Origin: DYFT01 sp041695085
GTDB taxonomy: Bacteria; Bacteroidota; Ignavibacteria; UBA10030
Assembly: GCA_041695085.1 (NCBI GenBank)
Contig: JBGFRO010000004.1
Coordinates: 62,001 to 126,000, forward strand
Direction: 5' to 3'
Length of the DNA stretch: 64,000 bases
Shown here piece by piece: positions 8,702 through 18,546 of the stretch. Every line of letters begins with the position of its first letter. Position 1 is the stretch's first letter. The notes beneath the pieces were generated by a model that was not told the DNA's origin, did not search any database, and saw only the letters and a program-made list of their open reading frames with translations. Position numbers and translations under genes: made by a program.

Positions 8702-10222
8702 CTATTTTATGCCGAACATGATGACCGACGCGTTTGCCAGTTCCACGATGGGAGAATAGAAGAGACCAAAGAGAATGGTCGGTATCAACAGCACGAGAAC
8801 AATCGCAACTTGCGGCGCAGAGAACAGAACCGGCTCGGCATTTCCCTCCGGATCCCGCAGGAACATATTGCGCACAACGCGGACATAATAATACAGCGAA
8901 ATGACACTATTCAGAGCCCCAATAACGGCAAGCCAGATCCACTTCGCATCGAGCAGTGCAGCAAACAAGAAGAGCTTTCCGATGAATCCGGCCGTCGGTG
9001 GGATGCCGGCAAGCGATATGAAGAAGATAACCATCGCTACACTGATCAAGGGAGAACGATATCCCAGCCCTTTGTAGGTATCGATATCCTCACTACCAGT
9101 CTTGTTCGCCACCAGCATCACCACATAAAAGGCGCCGAGATTCATGAAGAGATAGACGATGAAGTAAATCAACACCGCTGCAAGTCCTTTATCGCTCAGA
9201 ACGACCACACCCATCAGCATATAGCCCGCGTGAGCGATGCTCGAGTAGGCAAGCAGACGCTTCAAGTTATTTTGCCAGACAGCGACGAGATTGCCCAACG
9301 TCATCGTGAGGACGGAGAGAATCGCCAGCAACTTGTTCCACTCGAATCCTTGAAGCGACGCCCACATGCCGGCGGGAAGACCCAAGGCGTTCGCGTCAAT
9401 GAAGCACGTTTTGAAGAAACGCATCATCAGCGCAAATCCCGCAGCCTTCGAAGCGACAGAGAGGAATGCGGTAATCGTTACCGGCGCGCCTTCGTACACG
9501 TCGGGCGTCCAGAAGTGAAACGGGACCGCCGAGATTTTGTAGCCGAATCCCGCGACGATCATAACGGTTGCGACGAGCAGCGCCGTCGAATTGACACTCC
9601 CCGTGGCGAGAGCGCGGTTGATGGTGTAGAAATCGGTCGCTCCCGTCAACCCGAAGAGAATGCTAATGCCGTACAGCATGAGCCCGGTGGATACGGCACC
9701 GTAGATGATGTACTTCAAAGACGCCTCGCTTGAATCCGCTGCCTCGCGCGTGTAACCGGCGAGCACGTAGGAACTCAAGCTGGTGAGCTCAATAGCGAGG
9801 ACCATCATTAAGAGGTTCGTCGATCCGGCCATCAGGAACATGCCCAACGTCATCGCCAGCAACAGGGAGCCGTATTCGATATGACGGTGCGCCGTCGACT
9901 GCACCTCTGCCGAGTAAAGCGAGAAGAGAATGATGATAATGGCAGATATGCCGACGAGAAGCTTGAAGAAAATCGCGAACGGGTCTACCACCACCATACC
10001 CGTGAAGATCGCTTCCGAGGAACCGGTCTGCTGAATCGAGAACCACGTAGCAAGAGCCATGCCGATCAAAGCGACGAACAGTGGAGCGCGCGAGGTTCGA
10101 CCGGCAATCAATCCGACGATGATCGCAACGCAGAACGACACCGTCAGCGTCGTCTCCGGTATGAACTGCGATAGGCTCTGAAGGATCTGTTCAATCATTG
10201 AGAACGTGCGGTTCGAATTCAT
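8702..10222 (-). CDS. nuoN: NADH-quinone oxidoreductase subunit N
   Basis: Antiporter-like proton-pumping subunit of respiratory complex I in the inner membrane. It has about 14 hydrophobic helices, with the conserved Glu-bearing MVLAIELTSLSSYVLAG helix and the Lys helix around LKYIIYGAVSTG. Last gene of the operon. The start is uncertain: ATG 10222 and ATG 10198 both lack a clear Shine-Dalgarno. A GTG at 10261 lies inside nuoM and is less likely. Confidence 0.93.
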   Translation of the reverse strand: MNSNRTFSMIEQILQSLSQFIPETTLTVSFCVAIIVGLIAGRTSRAPLFVALIGMALATWFSIQQTGSSEAIFTGMVVVDPFAIFFKLLVGISAIIIILFSLYSAEVQSTAHRHIEYGSLLLAMTLGMFLMAGSTNLLMMVLAIELTSLSSYVLAGYTREAADSSEASLKYIIYGAVSTGLMLYGISILFGLTGATDFYTINRALATGSVNSTALLVATVMIVAGFGYKISAVPFHFWTPDVYEGAPVTITAFLSVASKAAGFALMMRFFKTCFIDANALGLPAGMWASLQGFEWNKLLAILSVLTMTLGNLVAVWQNNLKRLLAYSSIAHAGYMLMGVVVLSDKGLAAVLIYFIVYLFMNLGAFYVVMLVANKTGSEDIDTYKGLGYRSPLISVAMVIFFISLAGIPPTAGFIGKLFLFAALLDAKWIWLAVIGALNSVISLYYYVRVVRNMFLRDPEGNAEPVLFSAPQVAIVLVLLIPTILFGLFYSPIVELANASVIMFGIK

Positions 10223-10235
10223 CAAATCATGCGGT

Positions 10236-11831
10236 TCACGGTACCATCGCCATCGTTCCACCGGCCTTCACCAGTTCGACAAGATGGTTGAGCGAGGTGG
10301 TCATCAAGTCGATCATCAGGGAGGGATACACGCCGAGGGCAATGACGATCACCGCCAAGGGAACGAGTGCAGAAAGTTCACGACCGTTGATATCGGGAAG
10401 TCCAGCCCATTTCTCGTTCGGCTGTCCGAGAAAGACACGTTGCAAAGTCCAGAGCATATACGCTGCGGTCAGAACGATGCCGAGGGTGGAGAGGATGGTG
10501 ATGATCCGGTGTGTTTGGAACGCTCCGAGGAAGGAGAAGGCCTCTGAGATGAAGCCGCTCAATCCCGGCAATCCGAGTGCGGCAAAGAACGCCACGGTCA
10601 CGACACCGGTATACTTGGGCATTGTCAGAGCCAGACCACCGAAGGCATCAAGGTCGCGCGTATGTGCGCGGTCATAAATCACCCCCACAATCAAGAAGAG
10701 CATTGCCGTGATAGTCCCGTGGTTGAACATCTGGAACACCGCGCCCACCATTCCCTGAGTGTTCATAGCGGACATGCCAAGGAGCACGACGCCCATGTGG
10801 CTCACCGACGAGTAAGCGATCAGTTTCTTGAAATCCTTTTGCGCCATCGCGCATAGCGCGCCGTAGATGATATTGATCAAAGCGAGGACAGCGAGGGGAA
10901 CAACAAAGTAGTTTGCGGCATCGGGAAACATCGGGTAGCTGATGCGGAGAAGTCCATACGTCCCCATTTTCAGCAGTACGCCTGCGAGGATGACGCTGAT
11001 TGCCGTCGGGGCTTCGACGTGAGCGTCCGGAAGCCAGGTGTGAAACGGAAAGATCGGTACTTTGATCGCAAAGCCGATGAAGAGTGCAACGTAGGCCAGA
11101 TACCGCCAATACGTTCCGACTCCCGCAAGCAGGGATCCGGGTTCGTAGTTCGCGGGATCCATCATCGCGAGCATGTTGAACGTATACATCTTCTCTCCCG
11201 TCGCAGGATCAACGACGGTCACACTGAAGTAAAGCGCAATCATCGCCAGCAACATCAACACGCTTCCCAACAGTGTATAGAGGAAAAACTTGATGGCAGC
11301 GTATTCGCGTCGTGGACCGCCCCAGATGCCGATGAGGAAGTACATCGGCAGCAACATCACTTCCCAGAACACATAGAAGAGGAAAAAATCAAGCGCAACG
11401 AACACCCCCATCATGCCGGTGTCGAGCAACAGCAGCATCGCCATATAGCCCTTCAGCGCCTTGTCGATGTTCCAGGAAGCGATGACCGCAATGAAGCAGA
11501 TGAGCGCGGTGAGCAGTACCATCGAAACGCTCAAGCCATCGACACCCAAAAAATACTCTACAACGATCCGACCGAACCAGGGAACGCCCTGAATGTCGAT
11601 CCACCGCGCCTTTTCGACAAACTGCATCCCTTCGATCGTGTTGATGCCCGCCATGCCTTTGTTAAAGCCGGCGTAGATCATGCCCGCAAGAACGACTTGA
11701 ACGCCGGTGATGACAAGCGGAATCCACTTCAGACCGTTTTGATTCTCCTTGGGAACGATCAATACCGCGATCATCCCCACAATCGGGAGAAACGTAATCC
11801 AGGTCAATATGCCGATACCGAAGAATTCCAT
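10236..11831 (-). CDS. nuoM: NADH-quinone oxidoreductase subunit M
   Basis: 531-residue antiporter-like proton channel subunit of complex I. Typical features are the VFWEVMLLPMYFLIGIWGG helix, YAAIKFFLYTLLGS, and FPFHTWLPDAHVEAPTA. AGGAG lies 7 nt before the ATG. nuoL lies 78 bases upstream and nuoN follows directly. Length and motif order are normal for the family. Confidence 0.96.
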   Translation of the reverse strand: MEFFGIGILTWITFLPIVGMIAVLIVPKENQNGLKWIPLVITGVQVVLAGMIYAGFNKGMAGINTIEGMQFVEKARWIDIQGVPWFGRIVVEYFLGVDGLSVSMVLLTALICFIAVIASWNIDKALKGYMAMLLLLDTGMMGVFVALDFFLFYVFWEVMLLPMYFLIGIWGGPRREYAAIKFFLYTLLGSVLMLLAMIALYFSVTVVDPATGEKMYTFNMLAMMDPANYEPGSLLAGVGTYWRYLAYVALFIGFAIKVPIFPFHTWLPDAHVEAPTAISVILAGVLLKMGTYGLLRISYPMFPDAANYFVVPLAVLALINIIYGALCAMAQKDFKKLIAYSSVSHMGVVLLGMSAMNTQGMVGAVFQMFNHGTITAMLFLIVGVIYDRAHTRDLDAFGGLALTMPKYTGVVTVAFFAALGLPGLSGFISEAFSFLGAFQTHRIITILSTLGIVLTAAYMLWTLQRVFLGQPNEKWAGLPDINGRELSALVPLAVIVIALGVYPSLMIDLMTTSLNHLVELVKAGGTMAMVP

Positions 11832-11908
11832 TCCGATGCTCCTTTACTATTCGCTTCCGACGGCGCCTCAGTTAAATGAAGTCGGAGAGATGGCATGCCT
11901 CATCAATC

Positions 11909-14170
11909 TCAATTGAAATACAAGTAGAAGATCATGACACCAAGAAGAACGAAAGCCAGATACGTCTGCACCTTTCCCGTCTGCACCCTGCGAGTCAGCA
12001 ATCCGACAAAGCCAGCGAGGTATGCAGTGGCATTCACCAATCCATCAACAATCTTGTTGTCGAATCCACCGACGCCGACGTAGAACAGGAAAAATGTTAG
12101 TCCGGCTGTGCCAAGTCCCAGCAACCCGTTCCAGATCATTTGTGCCAGTGTTGGGTCGAGAGGCATCAGCGCGGCGCCGACAAGCCAGCCAGCGTAGATC
12201 GAAATTGCACCACTGACAACGATATAAAAGACAGCCCCGAGGTTTCCTTCCTCCCAATTCTGTCTCGTGCCCAACGTAATCGCTCTCGTCCAGCTTGCCG
12301 TCCCATTCACCAGACCATCAATAATGCGATTGTCGAACCATGCGTAGAGTCGGGCAATTCCCTTGGTCCCTCCCACAAAAACAAATTCATACATCTCATC
12401 AATGTACCATTTGTTCGAGAGCGTCGTATGGAGCCACTTGAACCTCTCCGCGACGCGATCAGCATCGATCTTCTTCCAATAATAGGTCGCAAAGGCAATC
12501 AGAATGCCGAGTCCCGCCACGGTGAGTGAGAGGAGCATAGCTGTACTATGGGAGCGATGAAGGGCTTCTTCGAAAACGGATGTGCTGGGAGCTGCCACAG
12601 AACCGGGAACGACGGAAACGGGGCGTTGGATTGCTTCATAAAACCATCCACTCGCAGCACCGAACGGATTGAAACTATAGAATGCGAAGAACGACAGGAT
12701 CGCGAAAATGATTAGCGGTACGGTCATCGTCCACGGCGATTCATGGATATCGTTGATCCGATGAGCATCGCGGTGTTCTCCAAGGAAGACGATGATCACC
12801 AGCCGGAACATATAGAATGCCGTCAATCCCGCAACGAAGAACGCTATAAGAGGGATGAGCGCGTGCCCTTGCAGGTTGCTGAAGGCAAGCGTTCCTGCCA
12901 GAATCTCATCTTTACTTAAGAAACCGGAGGTGAACGGGACACCCGAGATCGCAAGCGTGTAGATGAGAAATGTCCAAAATGTAACGGGCATTTTTGACTT
13001 CAATCCGCCCATAGATCGGATGTCTTGTGGATCGGTATGATGATCGCCGGCGTGATGAAGCGCGTGGTGCATCGCGTGAATAACCGAGCCCGCACCGAGA
13101 AAGAGTCCCGCTTTGAACATCGCGTGCGTCGTGAGATGGAAGAAGCCCGCTGTGTATGCGCCCACGCCGAGCCCCATCACCATGTAACCGAGTTGACTCA
13201 CGGTGGAATAGGCAAGCACTTTCTTAATGTCATTCTGAGCGACCGCAATGGTTGCGGCGATGAGTGCCGTGAAGGCACCGATATAAGCGATGAAAATGAG
13301 GGCATCGGCGGTCATCATCGCGAAGGTGCGGGCAACAAGATAGACCCCTGCTGCCACCATCGTTGCGGCATGGATCAAAGCACTGACCGGCGTCGGGCCT
13401 TCCATCGCATCGGGCAACCAGACATGCAGCGGAAACTGTGCCGATTTGCCAACTGCGCCGGCAAAGATCAAGATGCCAGCCGCCGTCAGCCACGGCTCAC
13501 TTCCGAAGGGGATGGCACCCGACTGAATCGCCCCGAAGATATCGTCGAAGGTAAATGTCTGGAAGTTGGCAAACAGAATCATAATGCCGATGAACATGCC
13601 GATATCGCCAACACGATTAACGACGAACGCTTTCTTCGCGGCATCGCTTGCCGATTTCTTCTCAAACCAGTGTCCGATCAGGAGATAAGAGCTGAGTCCG
13701 ACCAACTCCCAGAACACGTACATCAAAAAGAAGTTATTGGTGATGACGATACCGAGCATGGAGAAGGTAAAAATACCGAGGTAGGCAAAATAACGGCCGT
13801 ATCGGACGTCGCCATGCATGTAGCCGATGGAAAAAAGATGGACCAACGAACTGACGATCGTCACGACGAGCATCATGATGGCCGCGAGGTTATCGACCAT
13901 GATACCGAGCTCGAGCTTCAGCGGTCCGATTCCCGGGACATTTCCCCAATCGACCCACGTGAATTTCGTCTGCAACACCTCGTCGTGATACCCTCCCAGC
14001 TTGGCAGCAAAAACGACAATGGCAAGAACGAGGGAGAGAAAGAGCAACCCTGTTTCAAGCCAGTCTCCCTGCCGTGGCAGCCTTTTGCTGAAAAAGATCA
14101 AGAGAAGAAAACCAAGCAGCGGGAGGAACAGAACGACGGTGCTGAGTTGGAGAATGGTTTCTTGTGACAT
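11909..14170 (-). CDS. nuoL: NADH-quinone oxidoreductase subunit L
   Basis: Distal antiporter-like subunit of complex I, carrying the long lateral helix. The proton-channel region shows YVFWELVGLSSYLLIGHWFE, FVVNRVGDIGMFIG and FPLHVWLPDAMEGPTPVSAL. At 753 residues it is about 100 longer than most NuoL. The extra length is at the C-terminus, where hydrophobic helices follow the usual FDNRIIDGLVNG segment, and a second KIVDGLVNATAYLAGF copy appears near the end. The upstream Shine-Dalgarno is weak. Confidence 0.95.
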   Translation of the reverse strand: MSQETILQLSTVVLFLPLLGFLLLIFFSKRLPRQGDWLETGLLFLSLVLAIVVFAAKLGGYHDEVLQTKFTWVDWGNVPGIGPLKLELGIMVDNLAAIMMLVVTIVSSLVHLFSIGYMHGDVRYGRYFAYLGIFTFSMLGIVITNNFFLMYVFWELVGLSSYLLIGHWFEKKSASDAAKKAFVVNRVGDIGMFIGIMILFANFQTFTFDDIFGAIQSGAIPFGSEPWLTAAGILIFAGAVGKSAQFPLHVWLPDAMEGPTPVSALIHAATMVAAGVYLVARTFAMMTADALIFIAYIGAFTALIAATIAVAQNDIKKVLAYSTVSQLGYMVMGLGVGAYTAGFFHLTTHAMFKAGLFLGAGSVIHAMHHALHHAGDHHTDPQDIRSMGGLKSKMPVTFWTFLIYTLAISGVPFTSGFLSKDEILAGTLAFSNLQGHALIPLIAFFVAGLTAFYMFRLVIIVFLGEHRDAHRINDIHESPWTMTVPLIIFAILSFFAFYSFNPFGAASGWFYEAIQRPVSVVPGSVAAPSTSVFEEALHRSHSTAMLLSLTVAGLGILIAFATYYWKKIDADRVAERFKWLHTTLSNKWYIDEMYEFVFVGGTKGIARLYAWFDNRIIDGLVNGTASWTRAITLGTRQNWEEGNLGAVFYIVVSGAISIYAGWLVGAALMPLDPTLAQMIWNGLLGLGTAGLTFFLFYVGVGGFDNKIVDGLVNATAYLAGFVGLLTRRVQTGKVQTYLAFVLLGVMIFYLYFN

Positions 14171-14219
14171 AGTCGGGGTCGTGTGAGAGGGAGAGGCTCG
14201 TTTCGCTCCCTTTCGGTCG

Positions 14220-14555
14220 TCAATCTCTCAAGTGATTCAGTTCGTCCACATTGACGGTGTTGAAGTTCTGATAGATGTTCAGCACGATGGCCAGAGCGAT
14301 AGCCGCTTCGGCGGCGGCGAGAATGATGACAAAGATAGCGACGAGGTGGCCATCGAGCGTACCGGTCGTGTAGCGCGAGAACGCGAGGAAGTTGATGTTG
14401 GCCGAATTCAGAATCAGTTCGATGCCCATCAACACCATGATCGCATTGCGGCGCGTCAGGACGGCGAACATGCCGAACGAGAACAAGAGACCGCTCACGA
14501 TGAGAAAATGTGAGAGCCCCGGTTGCTGCAACCACTGTGTCAATTCTTGCGTCAT
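14220..14555 (-). CDS. nuoK: NADH-quinone oxidoreductase subunit K
   Basis: Small three-helix membrane subunit (111 residues) of the complex I proton path. Conserved features are RRNAIMVLMGIELILNSANI, with the membrane Glu, and the AAAEAAIALAIVL helix with the second Glu. Sits between nuoJ and nuoL in the usual order. Length is normal for the family. Confidence 0.95.
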   Translation of the reverse strand: MTQELTQWLQQPGLSHFLIVSGLLFSFGMFAVLTRRNAIMVLMGIELILNSANINFLAFSRYTTGTLDGHLVAIFVIILAAAEAAIALAIVLNIYQNFNTVNVDELNHLRD

Positions 14556-14606
14556 AAAATCTGTTGCGTCCTTTCACCTACGGGGGGCGAAGACTGACTG
14601 AGTCGT

Positions 14607-15107
14607 TTACACTCTCTTTTCGCGTCGTGCGATCATCGCCGCTCCGACGAGCGCCACCAGCAGCACCACCGAAGCGATTTCAAAGGGCAAGAGATAGCTT
14701 GTTAACATCAACTCCCCGATCTTGGGAGCGGTCGCTTGAACCGGGGGAGCGGTGGTTGTCTTCCAGTCGGTCGACCAGAAGATGCCTATCAGCGTCCCTG
14801 CAAGTGCAGCGACGATGAGAACCGCAGGAAAGGTTTGAATGGTGCTTGTTCTCATCTGAACATCGATCGTATTGCTCGTCAACATCACGCCAAAGAGAAC
14901 GAGAACAAGGATTCCGCCAACATAAATCAAGAGCTGTGTGACGGCAAGGAAATCAGCCATCAGCAGAACGTACAGACCCGCCACTCCGAAAAAGGCAAAA
15001 AGGAGAGCGAACGCGGCGTGAACGATGTTTCGCGAGAACACCACAATGGCTCCCGCCACGAGCGTAAGAAGAGCAAATGCGTAGAATACAACTGAGTAGA
15101 GATCCAT
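14607..15107 (-). CDS. nuoJ: NADH-quinone oxidoreductase subunit J
   Basis: Five-helix membrane subunit (166 residues) next to NuoK in complex I. The family signature is the NIVHAAFALLFAFFGVAGLYVLLMADF region followed, in pieces, by the VTQLLIYVGGILVLVLFGVM helix with its pi-bulge Tyr. The short hydrophilic loop after the fourth helix is Pro/Thr rich. Gene order and spacing fit one operon with nuoI and nuoK. Confidence 0.95.
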   Translation of the reverse strand: MDLYSVVFYAFALLTLVAGAIVVFSRNIVHAAFALLFAFFGVAGLYVLLMADFLAVTQLLIYVGGILVLVLFGVMLTSNTIDVQMRTSTIQTFPAVLIVAALAGTLIGIFWSTDWKTTTAPPVQATAPKIGELMLTSYLLPFEIASVVLLVALVGAAMIARREKRV

Positions 15108-15122
15108 GGAGCGTTCAGCTGA

Positions 15123-15749
15123 TCACGAAGGTTTCGTCGAATCTGCTTGTTGCGAGGAAGCTCCCTCCTGCTTCGGGGGGACGGGATTGCCGGCTGGCGC
15201 AACAGGAGCGGTTTTGGCCGCAGCTGCGGCGGCCTTCTTCGCTGCCGCTTCTTCTTCCGCTTTCTTCAACTTCTCTTTTGCGACGTCAATCTCCTCAGGC
15301 GTCATCCGGCTATAGTGGTAAATCAAGTTCTTCCTGTCGAACTCCGAGAACTCATAGACATCCGTCATCATAATACACTCGGTCGGACACGGATAGACGC
15401 ACAGCCCGCAATAACAACACTTCGCGATGTCGATATCGAACCTCGGAACATGGAGGCGTTTCTTTTGGCCGGTTGAGGTCGTTCCAAGATCCTGATCCGG
15501 TGTGGACTTGATCGTTTCGATGATAATGCAGTCGACCGGACATGCCATCGCGCACTGATCGCAACCGATGCAATCGTCGATGTTGACGTAGAGGCGGTTA
15601 CGCGCGCGCTCCGGAAGTTTCAGTTTCACATCCGGATATTGAATTGTCACTGCCGGAGTAAAGAGGTGTCGGAACGTCCGCCGCATCCCTACCATAGCAG
15701 TGTAGATCGCCATCCACACGTTGCCGAAATATTGTCGCACTTCAGTCAT
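15123..15749 (-). CDS. nuoI: NADH-quinone oxidoreductase subunit I
   Basis: Peripheral-arm ferredoxin subunit holding two [4Fe-4S] clusters (N6a, N6b) that pass electrons to NuoB. The cluster motifs are CIGCDQCAMACPVDC and CCYCGLCVYPCPTEC. After the conserved domain comes an unusual tail of about 55 residues, Ala/Lys/Pro rich with a charged coiled stretch (KEKLKKAEEEAAAKK). I start at the ATG 15747-15749; a GTG three codons earlier is an alternative. Confidence 0.94.
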   Translation of the reverse strand: MTEVRQYFGNVWMAIYTAMVGMRRTFRHLFTPAVTIQYPDVKLKLPERARNRLYVNIDDCIGCDQCAMACPVDCIIIETIKSTPDQDLGTTSTGQKKRLHVPRFDIDIAKCCYCGLCVYPCPTECIMMTDVYEFSEFDRKNLIYHYSRMTPEEIDVAKEKLKKAEEEAAAKKAAAAAAKTAPVAPAGNPVPPKQEGASSQQADSTKPS

Positions 15750-15777
15750 TCCATCCACCCGATAGACGTAAGCTCAT

Positions 15778-16824
15778 TTACCATACCAAAATGAAACCGA
15801 CCGCGAAGATGCAGACGAAGAGAAAGGGTGTTAGCACCTTCCACGATGTGTACATCAATTGATCGACGCGAAGGCGGGGAAGCGTCCATCGAATCCAGAT
15901 TTGCATGAAAACGAAGAACATGCCCTTCGTGACGAACCAGAAGAATCCCCAAATGGGCCCAGACATAAACTCGCCAAAGGGACTCGTCCATCCACCGAGG
16001 TAGAGGGAAACCACGATGGCGGAGACGAGAAAGACGTTTGCATATTCAGCAAGATAGAAGATGGCGAACTTCATTCCGCTATACTCGGTGTTATACCCTT
16101 GCACCAACTCGGATTCGGCCTCCGGCAGATCGAACGGCGTCCGGTTCACTTCGGCAATGCCGGCAATGAAGAGGATGAAGAAGGAGACAAGGGTAAACGG
16201 AAGGAGGAGAAGCTTTTGTGTGAGCGGTAGCGGACCTCCGAAGACAACCCAGTTCCAGAAGCCGCCATCCTGGAAGTGCGCCACATCCTGCAGATTCAGC
16301 GAGCCTGTAATCATCACTGCTACCAGGATCGAGAGGGCGGTTGGGATTTCATAACTCACGATCTGTGCAGCGGATCGCATTGCGCCGAACAAGGACCATT
16401 TGTTATTCGAAGCCCACCCTGCCATCAAGATGCCGATAACGGCGAGCGAAGTGATGGCCACAATATAGAAGACGCCCAGATCGATATCGGAACCGATATA
16501 GGCGCTGCTGAATGGAATCGCTGCGAATCCTGCATACGATCCCATAAACACGAGATAGGGAGCGAGACGGAAAAGGGTCTTATCCGCCACGCCCGGAATA
16601 GTATCTTCTTTTTGTAGAAGCTTGACAATGTCCGCCACCGGTTGTAGCACGCCATGCCATCCGGTGTACATGTAGGCGACTCGGTCCTGCATATGAGCCG
16701 AGACTTTCATCTCCAACAAGACGGTGATGAGGGCATACGGCAGGATAAACAGGAGAGGAAGTGCCGCGCCGATGACGTATACCAAGAGCGAATCGCCCAG
16801 CAACTGTTGCAAGAGTTCGTACAT
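15778..16824 (-). CDS. nuoH: NADH-quinone oxidoreductase subunit H
   Basis: Membrane subunit (348 residues) forming the quinone-entry chamber at the foot of the peripheral arm. Conserved stretches include VLLEMKVSAHMQDRVAYMYTG, the GILMAGWASNNKWSLFGAMR helix-loop, and NRTPFDLPEAESELVQGYN with the acidic loop of the E-channel. About eight hydrophobic helices. Lies 32 bases after nuoD in the standard order for operons lacking nuoEFG. Confidence 0.96.
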   Translation of the reverse strand: MYELLQQLLGDSLLVYVIGAALPLLFILPYALITVLLEMKVSAHMQDRVAYMYTGWHGVLQPVADIVKLLQKEDTIPGVADKTLFRLAPYLVFMGSYAGFAAIPFSSAYIGSDIDLGVFYIVAITSLAVIGILMAGWASNNKWSLFGAMRSAAQIVSYEIPTALSILVAVMITGSLNLQDVAHFQDGGFWNWVVFGGPLPLTQKLLLLPFTLVSFFILFIAGIAEVNRTPFDLPEAESELVQGYNTEYSGMKFAIFYLAEYANVFLVSAIVVSLYLGGWTSPFGEFMSGPIWGFFWFVTKGMFFVFMQIWIRWTLPRLRVDQLMYTSWKVLTPFLFVCIFAVGFILVW

Positions 16825-16856
16825 AGAGACCTTTGATGTGATTGGGCAGAGCCGAG

Positions 16857-18044
16857 TTAGCGGTCGACTTCCCCAAGAACGATGTCGATACTACCGACGA
16901 TCGCGACAAGATCGGCCAACATGCATCCCCGCGAGATTTCCGGCAAGACACTCAGGTTGACGAACGCCGGCGAGCGCGCCTTGATCCGATACGGGGTGCC
17001 GCTTCCATCGCTTACGACGTAAAATCCCAACTCACCCCGCGGGCTCTCTGTTCGGACGTATATTTCACCCGCGTCGGGACGAATGCGTTTGGGAATTGCA
17101 GCTTGCACGTTGCCTTCCGGCAATTGCGCGAGGGCTTGCTCGATGATTCTGACGCTCTGCTCCATTTCCCGCACGCGCACCATATAGCGATCCCAACAAT
17201 CGCCTACCGTGCCCATTTCTCCCTTCCCGACGACGACCTCCCATTCAAACTTATCGTACACGCCATACGGGTCATCGCGCCGCAAATCGAAATTGACTCC
17301 GGAGGCGCGGAGCATCGGACCGCTGCACGCGTAGTTGATCGCAACATCGGCGGGAAGCACACCGACGTTTGCCGTGCGCTTCACAAAGATTTCGTTGTAG
17401 GAGAGGACGTCGTTCAACTCTTTGATGTTGGGCTTGAAGTAAGCGCAAAAGGCCTTCGCCTTTTCCACGAACCCCGTCGGCAGGTCGTGTGAAAGTCCAC
17501 CAACCCAAATGTAGTTATAGAGCAAACGGGCTCCGCACGTCATCTCAAACAAATCGAGAATTCGCTCGCGATCGCGGAAGCACCAGAGGAAGGGAGTAAA
17601 CGCCCCCATGTCGATACCGTAGGTGCCGATCGCGATCAGGTGACTTGCAATACGCTGCAATTCCGCCATAATCACACGGATGTATTCCACCCGTGGCGGT
17701 ACCTCGATCTTCATCAGCCGCTCGATGGCAAGCGCATAGCCCCAATCGTTATTCATCGACGCAAGATAGTCCATGCGATCGCAGTACGGAATGACCTGCT
17801 GGTAATTGGTCATATGCTCCGCATGCTTTTCGAAGCAACGATGGAGGTACCCGATGTGTGGGATGACGTCGACGACGATCTCACCATCCAACACAACCTC
17901 AAGCCGCAAGACGCCATGCGTCGAGGGGTGTTGGGGTCCCATGTTAATGATCATCTCATCGGTGCGAAGGGTTTTGCCGCTGGAAGTCTTGATTTCGCCG
18001 GGATGCGTAACGTAACGGGTAGGGAGCGTGCGGGTCTCGATCAT
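16857..18044 (-). CDS. nuoD: NADH-quinone oxidoreductase subunit D
   Basis: 49-kDa-type subunit (395 residues) that shapes the quinone-binding site with NuoB. NMGPQHPSTHGVLRL carries the conserved His of the quinone pocket, and GYLHRCFEKHAE follows. The C-terminus ends in the conserved DIVLGEVDR. It is separate from nuoC here, not fused. The gap to nuoC is 13 bases. Confidence 0.97.
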   Translation of the reverse strand: MIETRTLPTRYVTHPGEIKTSSGKTLRTDEMIINMGPQHPSTHGVLRLEVVLDGEIVVDVIPHIGYLHRCFEKHAEHMTNYQQVIPYCDRMDYLASMNNDWGYALAIERLMKIEVPPRVEYIRVIMAELQRIASHLIAIGTYGIDMGAFTPFLWCFRDRERILDLFEMTCGARLLYNYIWVGGLSHDLPTGFVEKAKAFCAYFKPNIKELNDVLSYNEIFVKRTANVGVLPADVAINYACSGPMLRASGVNFDLRRDDPYGVYDKFEWEVVVGKGEMGTVGDCWDRYMVRVREMEQSVRIIEQALAQLPEGNVQAAIPKRIRPDAGEIYVRTESPRGELGFYVVSDGSGTPYRIKARSPAFVNLSVLPEISRGCMLADLVAIVGSIDIVLGEVDR

Positions 18045-18057
18045 GCCGATAGCGGAA

Positions 18058-18534
18058 TCAATAGGGAACTTTCATGCCGTTGTAGAATTCGGGGACCTTG
18101 TAGTCCTTCCGGAGCGGATAGCCTTCCCAGTCGTAGGGGAGCAGGATGCGTCGGAGGTCGGGGTGCGCGTCGAAGATAATCCCGAGGAGATCGTATGCTT
18201 CGCGCTCGTGCCAGTTGGCTCCACCCCACACGGCAGTCACAGACTGAATGTGCGGATTTTCCTTCGTGCAGAATGCCTTCAGGACGATCTTGTGACGATG
18301 GATTGTGGAATAGAGATGATATATGGCGCCGAGACGGCCGTCGTTATAATCGACGCCGCTGACACACGAGCAGTAGTCAAATTGAAGCGCTTCCTCATCC
18401 CGGAGAACGAAGGCAACTTCCCTCATACGTCTCGAGTCGACAACCACAAACGGTTGGGGAACCTCAAGTTTCGCCTCGACGATAGCGTTGCCGCAGCGGG
18501 ATTGCAATAGTTGGACGATTTCTTCTGTCGTCAT
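18058..18534 (-). CDS. nuoC: NADH-quinone oxidoreductase subunit C
   Basis: 30-kDa-type subunit (158 residues). Signatures are HEREAYDLLGIIFDAHPDLRR and LLPYDWEGYPLRKDY, the family's C-terminal hallmark. It supports the peripheral arm and binds NuoD. I begin at ATG 18532-18534; a GTG three codons upstream (18541-18543) also gives an open frame. The gene follows nuoB by 12 bases. Confidence 0.95.
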   Translation of the reverse strand: MTTEEIVQLLQSRCGNAIVEAKLEVPQPFVVVDSRRMREVAFVLRDEEALQFDYCSCVSGVDYNDGRLGAIYHLYSTIHRHKIVLKAFCTKENPHIQSVTAVWGGANWHEREAYDLLGIIFDAHPDLRRILLPYDWEGYPLRKDYKVPEFYNGMKVPY

Positions 18535-18546
18535 ACGTTGCACGCG

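Noticed and set aside
8810..9733. Plus-strand frames opposite the nuo genes, also at 11019-11879 and 13025-14167
   Set aside because: They are antisense to conserved nuoN, nuoM and nuoL, and are rich in Arg/His/Asp as expected from reversed hydrophobic codons.
10199..10261. GTG start at 10261 for nuoN
   Set aside because: It lies inside nuoM and adds a leader (MERWRWYREPHDL) not seen in NuoN. A later ATG is preferred.
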